Virus record (IMG/VR): IMGVR_UViG_3300008262_002481
Location: 1 to 30,891 of that record
DNA: 30,891 nucleotides
Strand: one strand, 5' to 3'
Source: a virus
Below the pieces are notes generated by a model, which did not search any database, was not told the origin of the DNA, and saw nothing but the letters and a program-made list of their open reading frames with translations. Numbering within the stretch: the first letter of the stretch is position 1; every line of letters begins with the position of its first letter. Shown piece after piece: positions 6,700 to 13,509 of this stretch. A program made the position numbers and the translations under genes.

Positions 6700-7790
6700 C
6701 CAATTTTCTCCCAAGGTACATCTTTGTCTCCAAAGTGTCCGTATACACAATTTTCACTATACTTATGAAAGTTAAACAAATCAAATCTATCAATAATGCC
6801 TTTTGGACTTAGATCTATTTCTTTGCGAATAAACTTTTCAATACTACGATTGTGACCATTACTGTCAACAAGAATACTAGTTGGCTGTTTAACACCGATA
6901 GCGTATGACAATTGAATGTTGCACCAATCTGCCATTTCATCTGCTACTACGTTTTTAGCCAACCAACGAGCCATATATGCAGCACTGCGGTCTACTTTGG
7001 TCGGATCTTTGCCACTAAACGCACCGCCGCCGTGAGGAGCAAATCCGCCGTAAGTATCAACAATAATCTTACGTCCAGTTACACCTGCATCACCGTCTGG
7101 TCCACCGATAACAAAATTTCCAGTAGGATTGATGTGCCAAACAGTGCGTTCATCGATTAAATCTCCCAATACCTGTTTTACTGCATCACGAATTGGTGCC
7201 TTAACACTGTGATTAAACCCATCACGGTGCTGTTGACTAACAACAATTTGATCGATGCGTTTAATAATGCCTTCGCGTCTAGCACCATTATACTCAACAC
7301 TTACTTGTGATTTAGCATCAGGCAATAAGAAATTATAGCCATCTAGTCGCATGGCTTTTAGTTTTTTCAAAATTTCATGACTGTAATGAATAGGTGCAGG
7401 CATCATACTAGCTGTATGATTACATGCATAACCAAACATAATGCCCTGATCACCAGCACCAAAGTCGTCTGTGCCTAGTGCAATATCAGCACTTTGACTA
7501 TGGATTTCATTGTAGATTTTTAGTCGATTCCAATGAAATCCATCCTGTTCATAGCCAATCTCTCGAACCTTATTGCGTACAATTTCATTAACTTCGTCTT
7601 TGCTTACATTAAAGTTCTTTACTTCGCCCGCCAACGTAACATGGTTGGTAGTTACAAGTGTTTCGACTGCAACACGAGTAGTAGTGTCACCTGCCTTTAA
7701 CCCAGCATCAACGAGTGCGTCCGAGATTTGGTCTGCAACCTTATCCGGGTGTCCGTCGCTAACACTTTCGCTAGTAAAAATATAGTTCAT
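6693..7790 (-). CDS. metK: S-adenosylmethionine synthetase (methionine adenosyltransferase)
   Basis: 365 residues. Makes S-adenosylmethionine from ATP and methionine. Family signatures are intact: FTSESVSDGHPDK (5-17) with the catalytic His14, the ATP-binding GAGDQGIMFGYA near residue 110, and the glycine-rich loop GGGAFSGKDPTKVDRSAAY near 255-275. It is slightly shorter than the usual 380-400 residues. The ATG at 7790 has an AAGGAA ribosome site 6 nt upstream. It follows folE and queE in one unit. QueE is a radical SAM enzyme that needs SAM, so the gene may secure SAM supply for modification; this is inference. A phage-encoded SAM synthetase could also serve other methyl or radical SAM steps. 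Confidence 0.95.
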   Translation of the reverse strand: MNYIFTSESVSDGHPDKVADQISDALVDAGLKAGDTTTRVAVETLVTTNHVTLAGEVKNFNVSKDEVNEIVRNKVREIGYEQDGFHWNRLKIYNEIHSQSADIALGTDDFGAGDQGIMFGYACNHTASMMPAPIHYSHEILKKLKAMRLDGYNFLLPDAKSQVSVEYNGARREGIIKRIDQIVVSQQHRDGFNHSVKAPIRDAVKQVLGDLIDERTVWHINPTGNFVIGGPDGDAGVTGRKIIVDTYGGFAPHGGGAFSGKDPTKVDRSAAYMARWLAKNVVADEMADWCNIQLSYAIGVKQPTSILVDSNGHNRSIEKFIRKEIDLSPKGIIDRFDLFNFHKYSENCVYGHFGDKDVPWEKIGW

Positions 7791-7873
7791 AAATCTTTCC
7801 TTAAATTATTAAATTGTTCTTCTGTGTGTATGCCTCTTGTGTAAGGCATAACTTTATCAAGTTCCCCAGGCAT
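7787..7873 (-). CDS. Possible 28-residue ORF between queE and metK
   Basis: A short frame from the ATG with complement 7871-7873 encodes MPGELDKVMPYTRGIHTEEQ and ends FNNLRKDL. Its TGA overlaps the metK start (7787-7790), the geometry typical of real genes here. It overlaps the end of queE by 17 nt and has no clear ribosome site, so it could simply be the leader between the genes. Only weakly supported. Confidence 0.25.
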   Translation of the reverse strand: MPGELDKVMPYTRGIHTEEQFNNLRKDL

Positions 7874-8729
7874 TTCCGAATAGGCTAATGTGGAGTCTTG
7901 GAGTGAATCGCCACCCTTTCGCCATTGCCAGCTTTGCAACTTCTTGAACAGTGAGATTGTAGCCTTCTGTACGTCCGCCCATTGGCATGAGGTATACAGG
8001 GCATTCCACCCCCTCAGCACGATATGCTTCGACAGCTCTGCCAACTTCTTCAACATCCACATCATCAGCCACAACAAACTTGAGATATAGGCTAGTACCA
8101 GGCACATCATAGTATTGACGAGCAACGCCAGGCTTAATAGCATCGTTCCAAGACTCCCCACTAACGGAGAGTTTTGGGCTACAGCTGAACGTTGTTTTAA
8201 ATCTTGCACGAGTTCCAAGGTACTCTCTAAACTCATCATGTAGCCATTGTGTAGTATTTGTTTCAAACGTAACATTTTTAAGATCCTTCATTCTAGGATG
8301 CTCAAACAGTTCTATATACAGTCTCTGCCAAGCAAGTAACGGTTCACCGCCTGTTAGGATAAGGTGAACATCCTGCCCATTATCCATAGTCCATTTACCC
8401 TCAGGAGTAATACTTAGCAAATGATCTACAACTTCGTCAATGGTCTTATCCATAACAAGATCTTTAAACTCAGGATAGATACTTGCGTATGTATCGCACC
8501 CAGTAAACACCAGCGGCAAGTCTTCAAACTTTTCTGTAGTTAAGTGTACACCTGCTTCGATTAGTTTTGCAACTTCTGGATTGTAGCGACCCTTTTCAGT
8601 ACCGCGAGGTAATCCAAAGTTTTGACAACGGAAGTTACAACCGAAAGTACGTAGGAATACGCTAGGTACTCCTACATACTTACCTTCACCTTGCACACTA
8701 TAAAATGCTTCGCTATAACGTAGCTTCAT
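7857..8729 (-). CDS. queE: 7-carboxy-7-deazaguanine synthase (QueE), radical SAM
   Basis: 290 residues. QueE converts 6-carboxy-tetrahydropterin to 7-carboxy-7-deazaguanine (CDG) using SAM and a [4Fe-4S] cluster. Visible: YSVQGEG (10-16), the first two cluster cysteines in GCNFRC (C31, C35), TGGEPLL (SAM-binding GGE) and the family-type ETNTTQ segment. The third cysteine, normally 3 residues after the second, instead appears at C78 in TGCDTYAS, after an insertion of about 40 residues. This gives CX3CX42C, seen by eye. The ATG overlaps the folE stop by 4 nt, so QueE is coupled to the enzyme two steps before it. Together with QueD (18327-18803) it completes GTP-to-CDG synthesis. Confidence 0.92.
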   Translation of the reverse strand: MKLRYSEAFYSVQGEGKYVGVPSVFLRTFGCNFRCQNFGLPRGTEKGRYNPEVAKLIEAGVHLTTEKFEDLPLVFTGCDTYASIYPEFKDLVMDKTIDEVVDHLLSITPEGKWTMDNGQDVHLILTGGEPLLAWQRLYIELFEHPRMKDLKNVTFETNTTQWLHDEFREYLGTRARFKTTFSCSPKLSVSGESWNDAIKPGVARQYYDVPGTSLYLKFVVADDVDVEEVGRAVEAYRAEGVECPVYLMPMGGRTEGYNLTVQEVAKLAMAKGWRFTPRLHISLFGNAWGT

Positions 8730-9412
8730 CTTGGTGCAAACTCCTGTTGTAGTTTAATATTGTCAAAGAACTCTTTCTTAACATTGCCATCGGATTTAAA
8801 CACACCTTCTAGAACAGTAGTTTGTGTAAGACTGCTATGTGCCATAATACCGCGATTTTCGCAACAGCCGTGTGTTGCTTGTATATACACAGCAACATCT
8901 TTTGAACCAGTTGCTTTTCTAATTTCTCGTGCAATATCCATAGCAAGCTCTTCTTGTAGTGTTCCACGTCTAGCACACCATTGAGCAATACGGGTGTATT
9001 TGCTCAATCCAATCAGTGTGTCAGCAGCAATAATACCAATGTATGCAACACCTTTGACTGGCTGGTGATGATGGCTGCACATGCTTGTCAGTTCGCTACG
9101 AACAACCAACATGCCCTTATAAGGCTCATTGGTGTGATTAGGAAATGCAGTAGCATTGGGCATCGGATAGTATCTGCCTTGCATAAGTTCCTTAACATAC
9201 ATCTTTGCAAGACGTCTGCCCGTGTCCATGCTGTTAGGATCATTTTTGCGATCAATTACCAAGCTGTCCAGCACATCTTCGAACTTTTCAGTTAGTTCGC
9301 TGATTAGTTCATCAATTTCACCTTCTTTGACAAACTTACTGATGTTATCGCCTGCCCAATATCTTTCGCCTGCTTCTTCAATACGTTGTTTAATTTTTTT
9401 ACTAGTTTTCAC
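8726..9412 (-). CDS. folE: GTP cyclohydrolase I
   Basis: 228 residues. First step of the deazaguanine (and folate) route: GTP to 7,8-dihydroneopterin triphosphate plus formate. Zinc ligands are in place: C112 and H115 in SMCSHHH, and C183 in THGCCENRG, with the usual catalytic His before it (H181). MDTGRRLAKMYVKELMQG matches the helical entry of the catalytic domain. The start is GTG (complement 9410-9412), preceded by GGAG 6 nt upstream. It heads a folE-queE-metK unit with a near-consensus promoter at 9454-9482. With queE, queD and a DpdA-like gene in the window, its role is most likely DNA modification rather than folate synthesis. Confidence 0.95.
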   Translation of the reverse strand: MKTSKKIKQRIEEAGERYWAGDNISKFVKEGEIDELISELTEKFEDVLDSLVIDRKNDPNSMDTGRRLAKMYVKELMQGRYYPMPNATAFPNHTNEPYKGMLVVRSELTSMCSHHHQPVKGVAYIGIIAADTLIGLSKYTRIAQWCARRGTLQEELAMDIAREIRKATGSKDVAVYIQATHGCCENRGIMAHSSLTQTTVLEGVFKSDGNVKKEFFDNIKLQQEFAPR

Positions 9413-9453
9413 TTCTTTCTCCGAGTTATAAGACGAGGATGTCTATCTTTGTA

Positions 9454-9482
9454 AGTATATGTTTTATTTAGATTTTTGTCAA
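9454..9482 (-). promoter_or_regulatory. Sigma70-type promoter for folE-queE-metK
   Basis: TTGACA (complement 9477-9482), 17-nt spacer, TATACT (complement 9454-9459). Five of six -10 bases and all -35 bases match consensus. The -35 box touches the stop codon of the upstream 70-aa gene. The leader to the GTG at 9412 is about 35 nt. Confidence 0.82.
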
Positions 9483-9695
9483 TCATTCTTTGAAATATTT
9501 GTTAAGTATCTCAAGATGATCTTCGTATTCTGCCATGAGAGCCAATTCTTTTTCTATTGCATCCATGATATCCGAATGCTCACCGACTCCAACTGGGTTA
9601 CGTAGATAAACTTCTACGTTTATACGATGCTTTTCGATATGTGCTTTAGCATGAGCCTTAACACCTTTGATCATTTCATTTCTCAGATCGGTCAT
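9483..9695 (-). CDS. Small conserved phage protein, unknown function
   Basis: 70 residues starting MTDLRNEMIKGVKAHAKAHI. I choose the ATG at 9695 because AAGGAG lies 8 nt upstream and the start overlaps the stop of the phosphoribosyltransferase gene by 4 nt (9692-9695). The protein is charged and helical, with a central VEVYLRNPVGVGEHSDIMDA stretch and a C-terminal helix ending EILNKYFKE. I know similar uncharacterised proteins in marine T4-like phages. No function can be given. Confidence 0.8.
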   Translation of the reverse strand: MTDLRNEMIKGVKAHAKAHIEKHRINVEVYLRNPVGVGEHSDIMDAIEKELALMAEYEDHLEILNKYFKE

Positions 9696-10267
9696 TTTGT
9701 GTTCTCCTTTTTCAACCAACTATCTCTTTCCCAAGGGTAGACAAGCCATTCATCCTTTTCACGTTTGTCAACTTCGTGCCACCAGTAATCCGGCTCAAAT
9801 GTACTACCCCAATTTTGTGTCATAGTGGCAAACCGAACATTACTGTGCCATACACTATCCCACATTTCTCTCTCGTTAGGATAGCAACTGCTTTCCCAAT
9901 CTTTTTTAATCCAGTTAAAAGTATTACCAGTGTCGTTAATATCATCTACTACAAGAATTTTATGACGAAGTTTAGTATCCCATCGACTTTTGAGAATTTC
10001 TCTCTTTTCTGCAGGAACATATCCTACTGCCATTTCTGGTAGCCAACAATTAACCTCGGTGTCTTCATCCGGCATTCCGTCTCGCAGTTGTACTTTAAGC
10101 GTGTGCATAGGAACACCAATGCGATGACTCAGTAAAAGTGCAAGTGGTAATCCGCCTCTAGTAATTCCAACAATACAATCTGGCATCCACGGATCTTTTA
10201 ACAGATTGAGCATAATGCAATCTGCCGCAGTTTCAACATCCTTCCATGTGTAGTATGTTTTGTTCAT
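9692..10267 (-). CDS. Phosphoribosyltransferase (type I, xanthine/hypoxanthine-like)
   Basis: 191 residues with the PRPP-binding signature ILVVDDINDTGNTF (104-117) and the N-terminal loop GITRGGLPLALLLSHRIGVP (34-53), both typical of purine phosphoribosyltransferases. It would join a purine-like base to PRPP or run the reverse reaction. Given the 7-deazaguanine genes in the window, it could handle guanine-type bases released during base exchange, but that is speculation; general purine salvage is equally possible. The ATG at 10267 overlaps the dehydrogenase stop by 4 nt. Confidence 0.85.
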   Translation of the reverse strand: MNKTYYTWKDVETAADCIMLNLLKDPWMPDCIVGITRGGLPLALLLSHRIGVPMHTLKVQLRDGMPDEDTEVNCWLPEMAVGYVPAEKREILKSRWDTKLRHKILVVDDINDTGNTFNWIKKDWESSCYPNEREMWDSVWHSNVRFATMTQNWGSTFEPDYWWHEVDKREKDEWLVYPWERDSWLKKENTK

Positions 10268-11019
10268 TCTTTTTTCCTTATACGATTGTTATATTCAATA
10301 GAACTTTTAATTAACTCTAAATCAATTCCGGATAGCTCGGCAGTTTTTATAATAGCTGCTGTGTCTTTAGGAAAACAGTGACCACCGAACCCACGCTCTT
10401 CAGTAACGCTGGTGTGGCTACGTCCAATTCTATTGTCTACAGAAACTAAATGTGAAACTACACTGTAATTAACACCGATAGCATTACATAAGTCATACAT
10501 TTGATTAAAGAATGTTACCTTTGTTGCTAAAAAGCTATTACGAAAATACTTGGCAAGAATCAATTCTTCAGCTACTGCAACTTCTGTAGTAAATGTAGAA
10601 TCATTAAACGCTACTCTAAACACGGCATGCCAAAAACCAATCTCGTCACCCGCCATATACACATGTCGAGTATGTTTAAAATCTTCGATTGCACTATCGG
10701 ATCTTAAAAACTCAGGACTAAATGCTAGCAAGTGTTTAGGGAAACGTTGTTTTATATTTTGCCAGCCTTCGACACTGATTGTACTTTTGATAAGAATAGG
10801 TGTTGTTTCGTTAATTTTACTAATAACATCTATTACATTTTCGCAATTACATGAGCCATCATCGTTTGAAGGTGTGCTTACACAAACGATCACACCGTCC
10901 GGATTACCTATATCGTTATATCCTTTAAATGGATCATATACGGTCACATTAAAAATATCTTTTAATACAGCTTCGTGTGCAATTCCTACAAAGCCATATC
11001 CTGCAATAGTTATATTCAT
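10264..11019 (-). CDS. UDP-glucose/GDP-mannose dehydrogenase-like protein, short form
   Basis: 251 residues. NAD-binding Rossmann motif GYGFVG (7-12), then YDP and CVSTPSNDDGS, as in sugar-nucleotide 6-dehydrogenases. The central domain has EELILAKYFRNSFLATKVTF with the conserved Lys and Asn, and the catalytic Cys is C215 in GFGGHCFPKDT. Such enzymes oxidise the C6 alcohol of a nucleotide sugar to an acid. The protein stops soon after the catalytic loop and lacks the C-terminal nucleotide-sugar-binding domain of the usual 390-450 residue enzymes. The substrate may therefore differ or a partner may be needed. The ATG overlaps the amidinotransferase stop by 4 nt. Confidence 0.85.
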   Translation of the reverse strand: MNITIAGYGFVGIAHEAVLKDIFNVTVYDPFKGYNDIGNPDGVIVCVSTPSNDDGSCNCENVIDVISKINETTPILIKSTISVEGWQNIKQRFPKHLLAFSPEFLRSDSAIEDFKHTRHVYMAGDEIGFWHAVFRVAFNDSTFTTEVAVAEELILAKYFRNSFLATKVTFFNQMYDLCNAIGVNYSVVSHLVSVDNRIGRSHTSVTEERGFGGHCFPKDTAAIIKTAELSGIDLELIKSSIEYNNRIRKKE

Positions 11020-12071
11020 TCAAAATAACTTTCTAAGTTGCCTTTGCGCTTAGTATCGAGTGTTGCACAGTGAAATCCTCCACTCATGCTTCTTGCTTGG
11101 CGCATAGGCAATCCTATAGTGTCAATACCGTGCTTGCCCAAAATACGTCTTAGTTGTTCTTGCTTTTCGTCTACAATCACAAGTTCTTCGTTTACGCTTA
11201 GGAAATTAAGTCCAATGTAAGGAGAACAAGGTGCAACGCCTGTGTTAGCCGGCGGAACATGTAGCTGATCTCCAGTTACCCAAATTTTATCCCAGTCTTT
11301 AAAAATAGGTGGATACCAATTTTCATTTAATCTATCACCGTTAAACAGTACCAAACCTGGACGCAGTGGTAGCACTGTGCTGTCGAAGTGTGCAAAACTG
11401 TAGTAACGTTCGGCAACATGCAACCGATATCCACGAGGTTCGAGGATAGTTTTAAGCCACTGAAAGCCTAATTGATTTCCGCTGTTGCTAACTTGACAAA
11501 GCAAATCTTTGCCCAACCGAACAATGTTAGGAGCATCAAAGATAATTTCTTTATTAACTAGTGTAGCATCTTCTCTGTTGTCTAGTTGATAGTTATCATC
11601 AGTTAGAATAGGCTTAGGAGCACAAATCCATTGGGTGCCTTCTGCCATCCATTCATACATATGTTTATAATAAGCTCGTGTCTCAAAATATCTAGCTCGC
11701 ATTGGACTAGGACATTCGATAATCATGTTATCAAGCGGCAACAGCAAATCACGAGGACAGAAAGTATACCAGCCAGTCGATTCCCATTCTGGAGTACTAA
11801 ACTTTACACGGTGGTCAATGCTATCCGGACGACGAACTTTAACACCTAGCCCTGCAAGAACTCGTGCAAGTCCATCCAGGTCTTCGTTTGCTTCATCACG
11901 AATCCACTGATCCATTTCAATTGCATTAAACTGTTTAATGTCTTCGTATTTTTCGCCACCATAAATGAAACTATGTGTGCTTTTATTCATTGTCGGGTGC
12001 ATACTGTAATCAGCAGTACCAACGATAATTTCTTCTAACGGGTCCCAGTCGTTATGACTCTGTACTGGCAT
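11016..12071 (-). CDS. Arginine amidinotransferase (glycine amidinotransferase family)
   Basis: 351 residues. Transfers the amidino group of arginine to an amine acceptor through a Cys intermediate. The catalytic Cys is C335 in GGFHCATLDTKRKGNLESYF, which closely follows the pattern of eukaryotic glycine amidinotransferase. The catalytic His is H228 in AHFDSTVLPL, and an Asp-containing segment FDAPNIVRLGKDLL (178-191) supplies the third active-site part. The N-terminus has the family-type SHNDWDPLEEIIVG. Acceptors known in the family are glycine and inosamine phosphates (streptidine pathway). A PLP aminotransferase-like gene lies immediately upstream and a sugar dehydrogenase downstream, which suggests an amino-sugar acceptor (inference). 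An AAGGAT site precedes the ATG. Confidence 0.9.
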   Translation of the reverse strand: MPVQSHNDWDPLEEIIVGTADYSMHPTMNKSTHSFIYGGEKYEDIKQFNAIEMDQWIRDEANEDLDGLARVLAGLGVKVRRPDSIDHRVKFSTPEWESTGWYTFCPRDLLLPLDNMIIECPSPMRARYFETRAYYKHMYEWMAEGTQWICAPKPILTDDNYQLDNREDATLVNKEIIFDAPNIVRLGKDLLCQVSNSGNQLGFQWLKTILEPRGYRLHVAERYYSFAHFDSTVLPLRPGLVLFNGDRLNENWYPPIFKDWDKIWVTGDQLHVPPANTGVAPCSPYIGLNFLSVNEELVIVDEKQEQLRRILGKHGIDTIGLPMRQARSMSGGFHCATLDTKRKGNLESYFE

Positions 12072-12113
12072 AATCTAATCCTTTAATATATTGCTTATGA
12101 AAACTTAATCGAC

Positions 12114-12920
12114 TTATATATCCAATCCAAACAACACAGTTTTACTTGGTGTAACATTTAAAGTATTACAGAAGTCTAACTGTTTGTCAATGTATTTAGA
12201 CGGAATGTAGTCAGGAGAAAATTTTTCAAAGTACTTTAGTCCTAACGATGCTCCGATTTTATTATGGTAGTTAATTTTATGATATACAAACAATGTATCG
12301 TCGTCGTCAACCTTTGTATATCTTATACCAATGCGAGCATATGCTACTGGAAATGTTTTACTTAAACTAAACGTAACATCGGTAATGCATGGATATGCAA
12401 AGTCAAATTCAATTCCTCTGCATACGCCAAAATATGCACAATCAATCAATACAGGAACATTAAGTCGAGAACATTCTCGCATAAGTTCGTGATACTTTTC
12501 ATGCTTGTCTCCAGTATCTGCAAACGGCAATGAAATTATTACAGCGTCATTCTCTGCAACTGGAGCGTCACTGAGATATGCCCAGTTATAATCATTACGC
12601 CAAGCCAGCCGGTGATACATATAATCACCCTTAAAACATCTAAATCGTTTGCTATGGTGTTTAATATAAAACTTATCAAACGATTCGGTTGTTCCGTTGC
12701 TGAATACTTTGTATTCAAATTGCTCTAAACCGACGAATTTGTTAAGTTGTGTTGTTTTAATCCAGCTGTCGTATGCGTGTAAGTATTCATCAATTATAGT
12801 TGTACTGTGTACAACTGTTGCATCCAACGGTTCTCTAAGTAATTTTACAGTTTCAGGATCTAAGATAGCACTTGCACTACCAAAATCCATGTGTCGCTTA
12901 TCATTGGGTATAACGGTCAT
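12114..12920 (-). CDS. PLP-dependent aminotransferase-like protein (fold type I)
   Basis: 268 residues. The PLP Schiff-base Lys is probably K188 in TFSLSKTFPVAYARIG, with R197 at the spacing seen in class I aminotransferases. The pyridine-nitrogen Asp is probably D160 in VPVLIDCAYFGV. FSNGTTESFDKFY (73-85) fits the phosphate-binding N-terminal loop. It is much shorter than the usual ~380 residues, lacking much of the small domain. It may donate an amine to a sugar or other acceptor. It is next to the amidinotransferase gene, which needs an amine acceptor. It overlaps the oxygenase gene by 20 nt. Confidence 0.75.
   Translation of the reverse strand: MTVIPNDKRHMDFGSASAILDPETVKLLREPLDATVVHSTTIIDEYLHAYDSWIKTTQLNKFVGLEQFEYKVFSNGTTESFDKFYIKHHSKRFRCFKGDYMYHRLAWRNDYNWAYLSDAPVAENDAVIISLPFADTGDKHEKYHELMRECSRLNVPVLIDCAYFGVCRGIEFDFAYPCITDVTFSLSKTFPVAYARIGIRYTKVDDDDTLFVYHKINYHNKIGASLGLKYFEKFSPDYIPSKYIDKQLDFCNTLNVTPSKTVLFGLDI
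12163..12190 (-). promoter_or_regulatory. Possible intragenic promoter for the amidinotransferase gene
   Basis: TTGACA (complement 12185-12190) and TAATAC (complement 12163-12168) are separated by 16 nt, inside the 3' end of the PLP-enzyme gene. The -10 ends about 90 nt upstream of the ATG at 12071. Weaker than the 17-nt-spaced promoters in the window. Confidence 0.4.
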
Positions 12921-13509
12921 TTTCGTCCAAGAATGTAATCTGTCCTATAACAATGTCTGATGGTCCGAAGTTAGCAACTCCGTGCCATGTATCGCCCTTC
13001 CATGTAAACGTGTCGCCAGCTTGCCAGTGTGTGTAAACTTCGTCGCCAACTTGTAACACCTGCCCGCGATCCCAGTCCTTCATCATAATTGCAGTTCTGC
13101 AAACATTTTGAATATTTTCTTCAGCGATGTTATTAAATTTAACAAAGGTAGCGTATGTGTCAAAGTGCCAAATCAAGCTACATCCGGGTGTAAGTTTTAA
13201 AAAGTTGTAATTAAAAGTCATATGTTGATAAGGCAACAACATACTTTGTAAACCCTTGGTCAACTTGGGTCTAATGCTCATATAATGCAGTGATCCTTCT
13301 TTAGGAACACTCCAACTTTTATACATTGCTTCTAATGCTTTTTTATTTTGTGTAGCAAATGTATCCCAGCTATCAACTGGAATTTCGTCAGTCATATAAG
13401 TTGCTTGCCAGGGCAACGTAAGCAAGTCGTTGTCTCTCCAAGATACTTCTTCTACGCTTGACTCATATGCTCTATGCTGTCTCCAGTTTTCATAACTTTG
13501 CATATCCAT
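12901..13509 (-). CDS. Cupin-fold Fe(II)/2-oxoglutarate oxygenase-like protein (aspartyl hydroxylase type)
   Basis: 202 residues. A double-stranded beta-helix with an HxD...H metal triad: H115 and D117 in LIWHFDTYATF, and H176 in WKGDTWHGVANFG. The motif layout resembles aspartyl/asparaginyl beta-hydroxylase-like oxygenases, which hydroxylate using Fe(II), 2-oxoglutarate and oxygen. I do not see the usual 2-oxoglutarate-binding Arg after the last His (the segment reads IVIGQITF), so the cosubstrate is uncertain. The ATG at 13509 has AAGGAG 7 nt upstream and overlaps the radical SAM stop by one base. A perfect-consensus promoter lies about 100 nt upstream, inside that gene. Confidence 0.75.
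   Translation of the reverse strand: MDMQSYENWRQHRAYESSVEEVSWRDNDLLTLPWQATYMTDEIPVDSWDTFATQNKKALEAMYKSWSVPKEGSLHYMSIRPKLTKGLQSMLLPYQHMTFNYNFLKLTPGCSLIWHFDTYATFVKFNNIAEENIQNVCRTAIMMKDWDRGQVLQVGDEVYTHWQAGDTFTWKGDTWHGVANFGPSDIVIGQITFLDENDRYTQ

Noticed and set aside
6700-6750. Longer N-terminus for the gene ending at 6289
   Set aside because: It would lie wholly within metK coding sequence; the ATG at 6699 has a good ribosome site and gives the normal small overlap.
7787-8275. 162-codon minus-strand frame overlapping queE
   Set aside because: Most of it lies inside queE in another frame and reads as low-quality Leu-rich sequence. Only its last 28 codons could be a separate short ORF, listed with low confidence.
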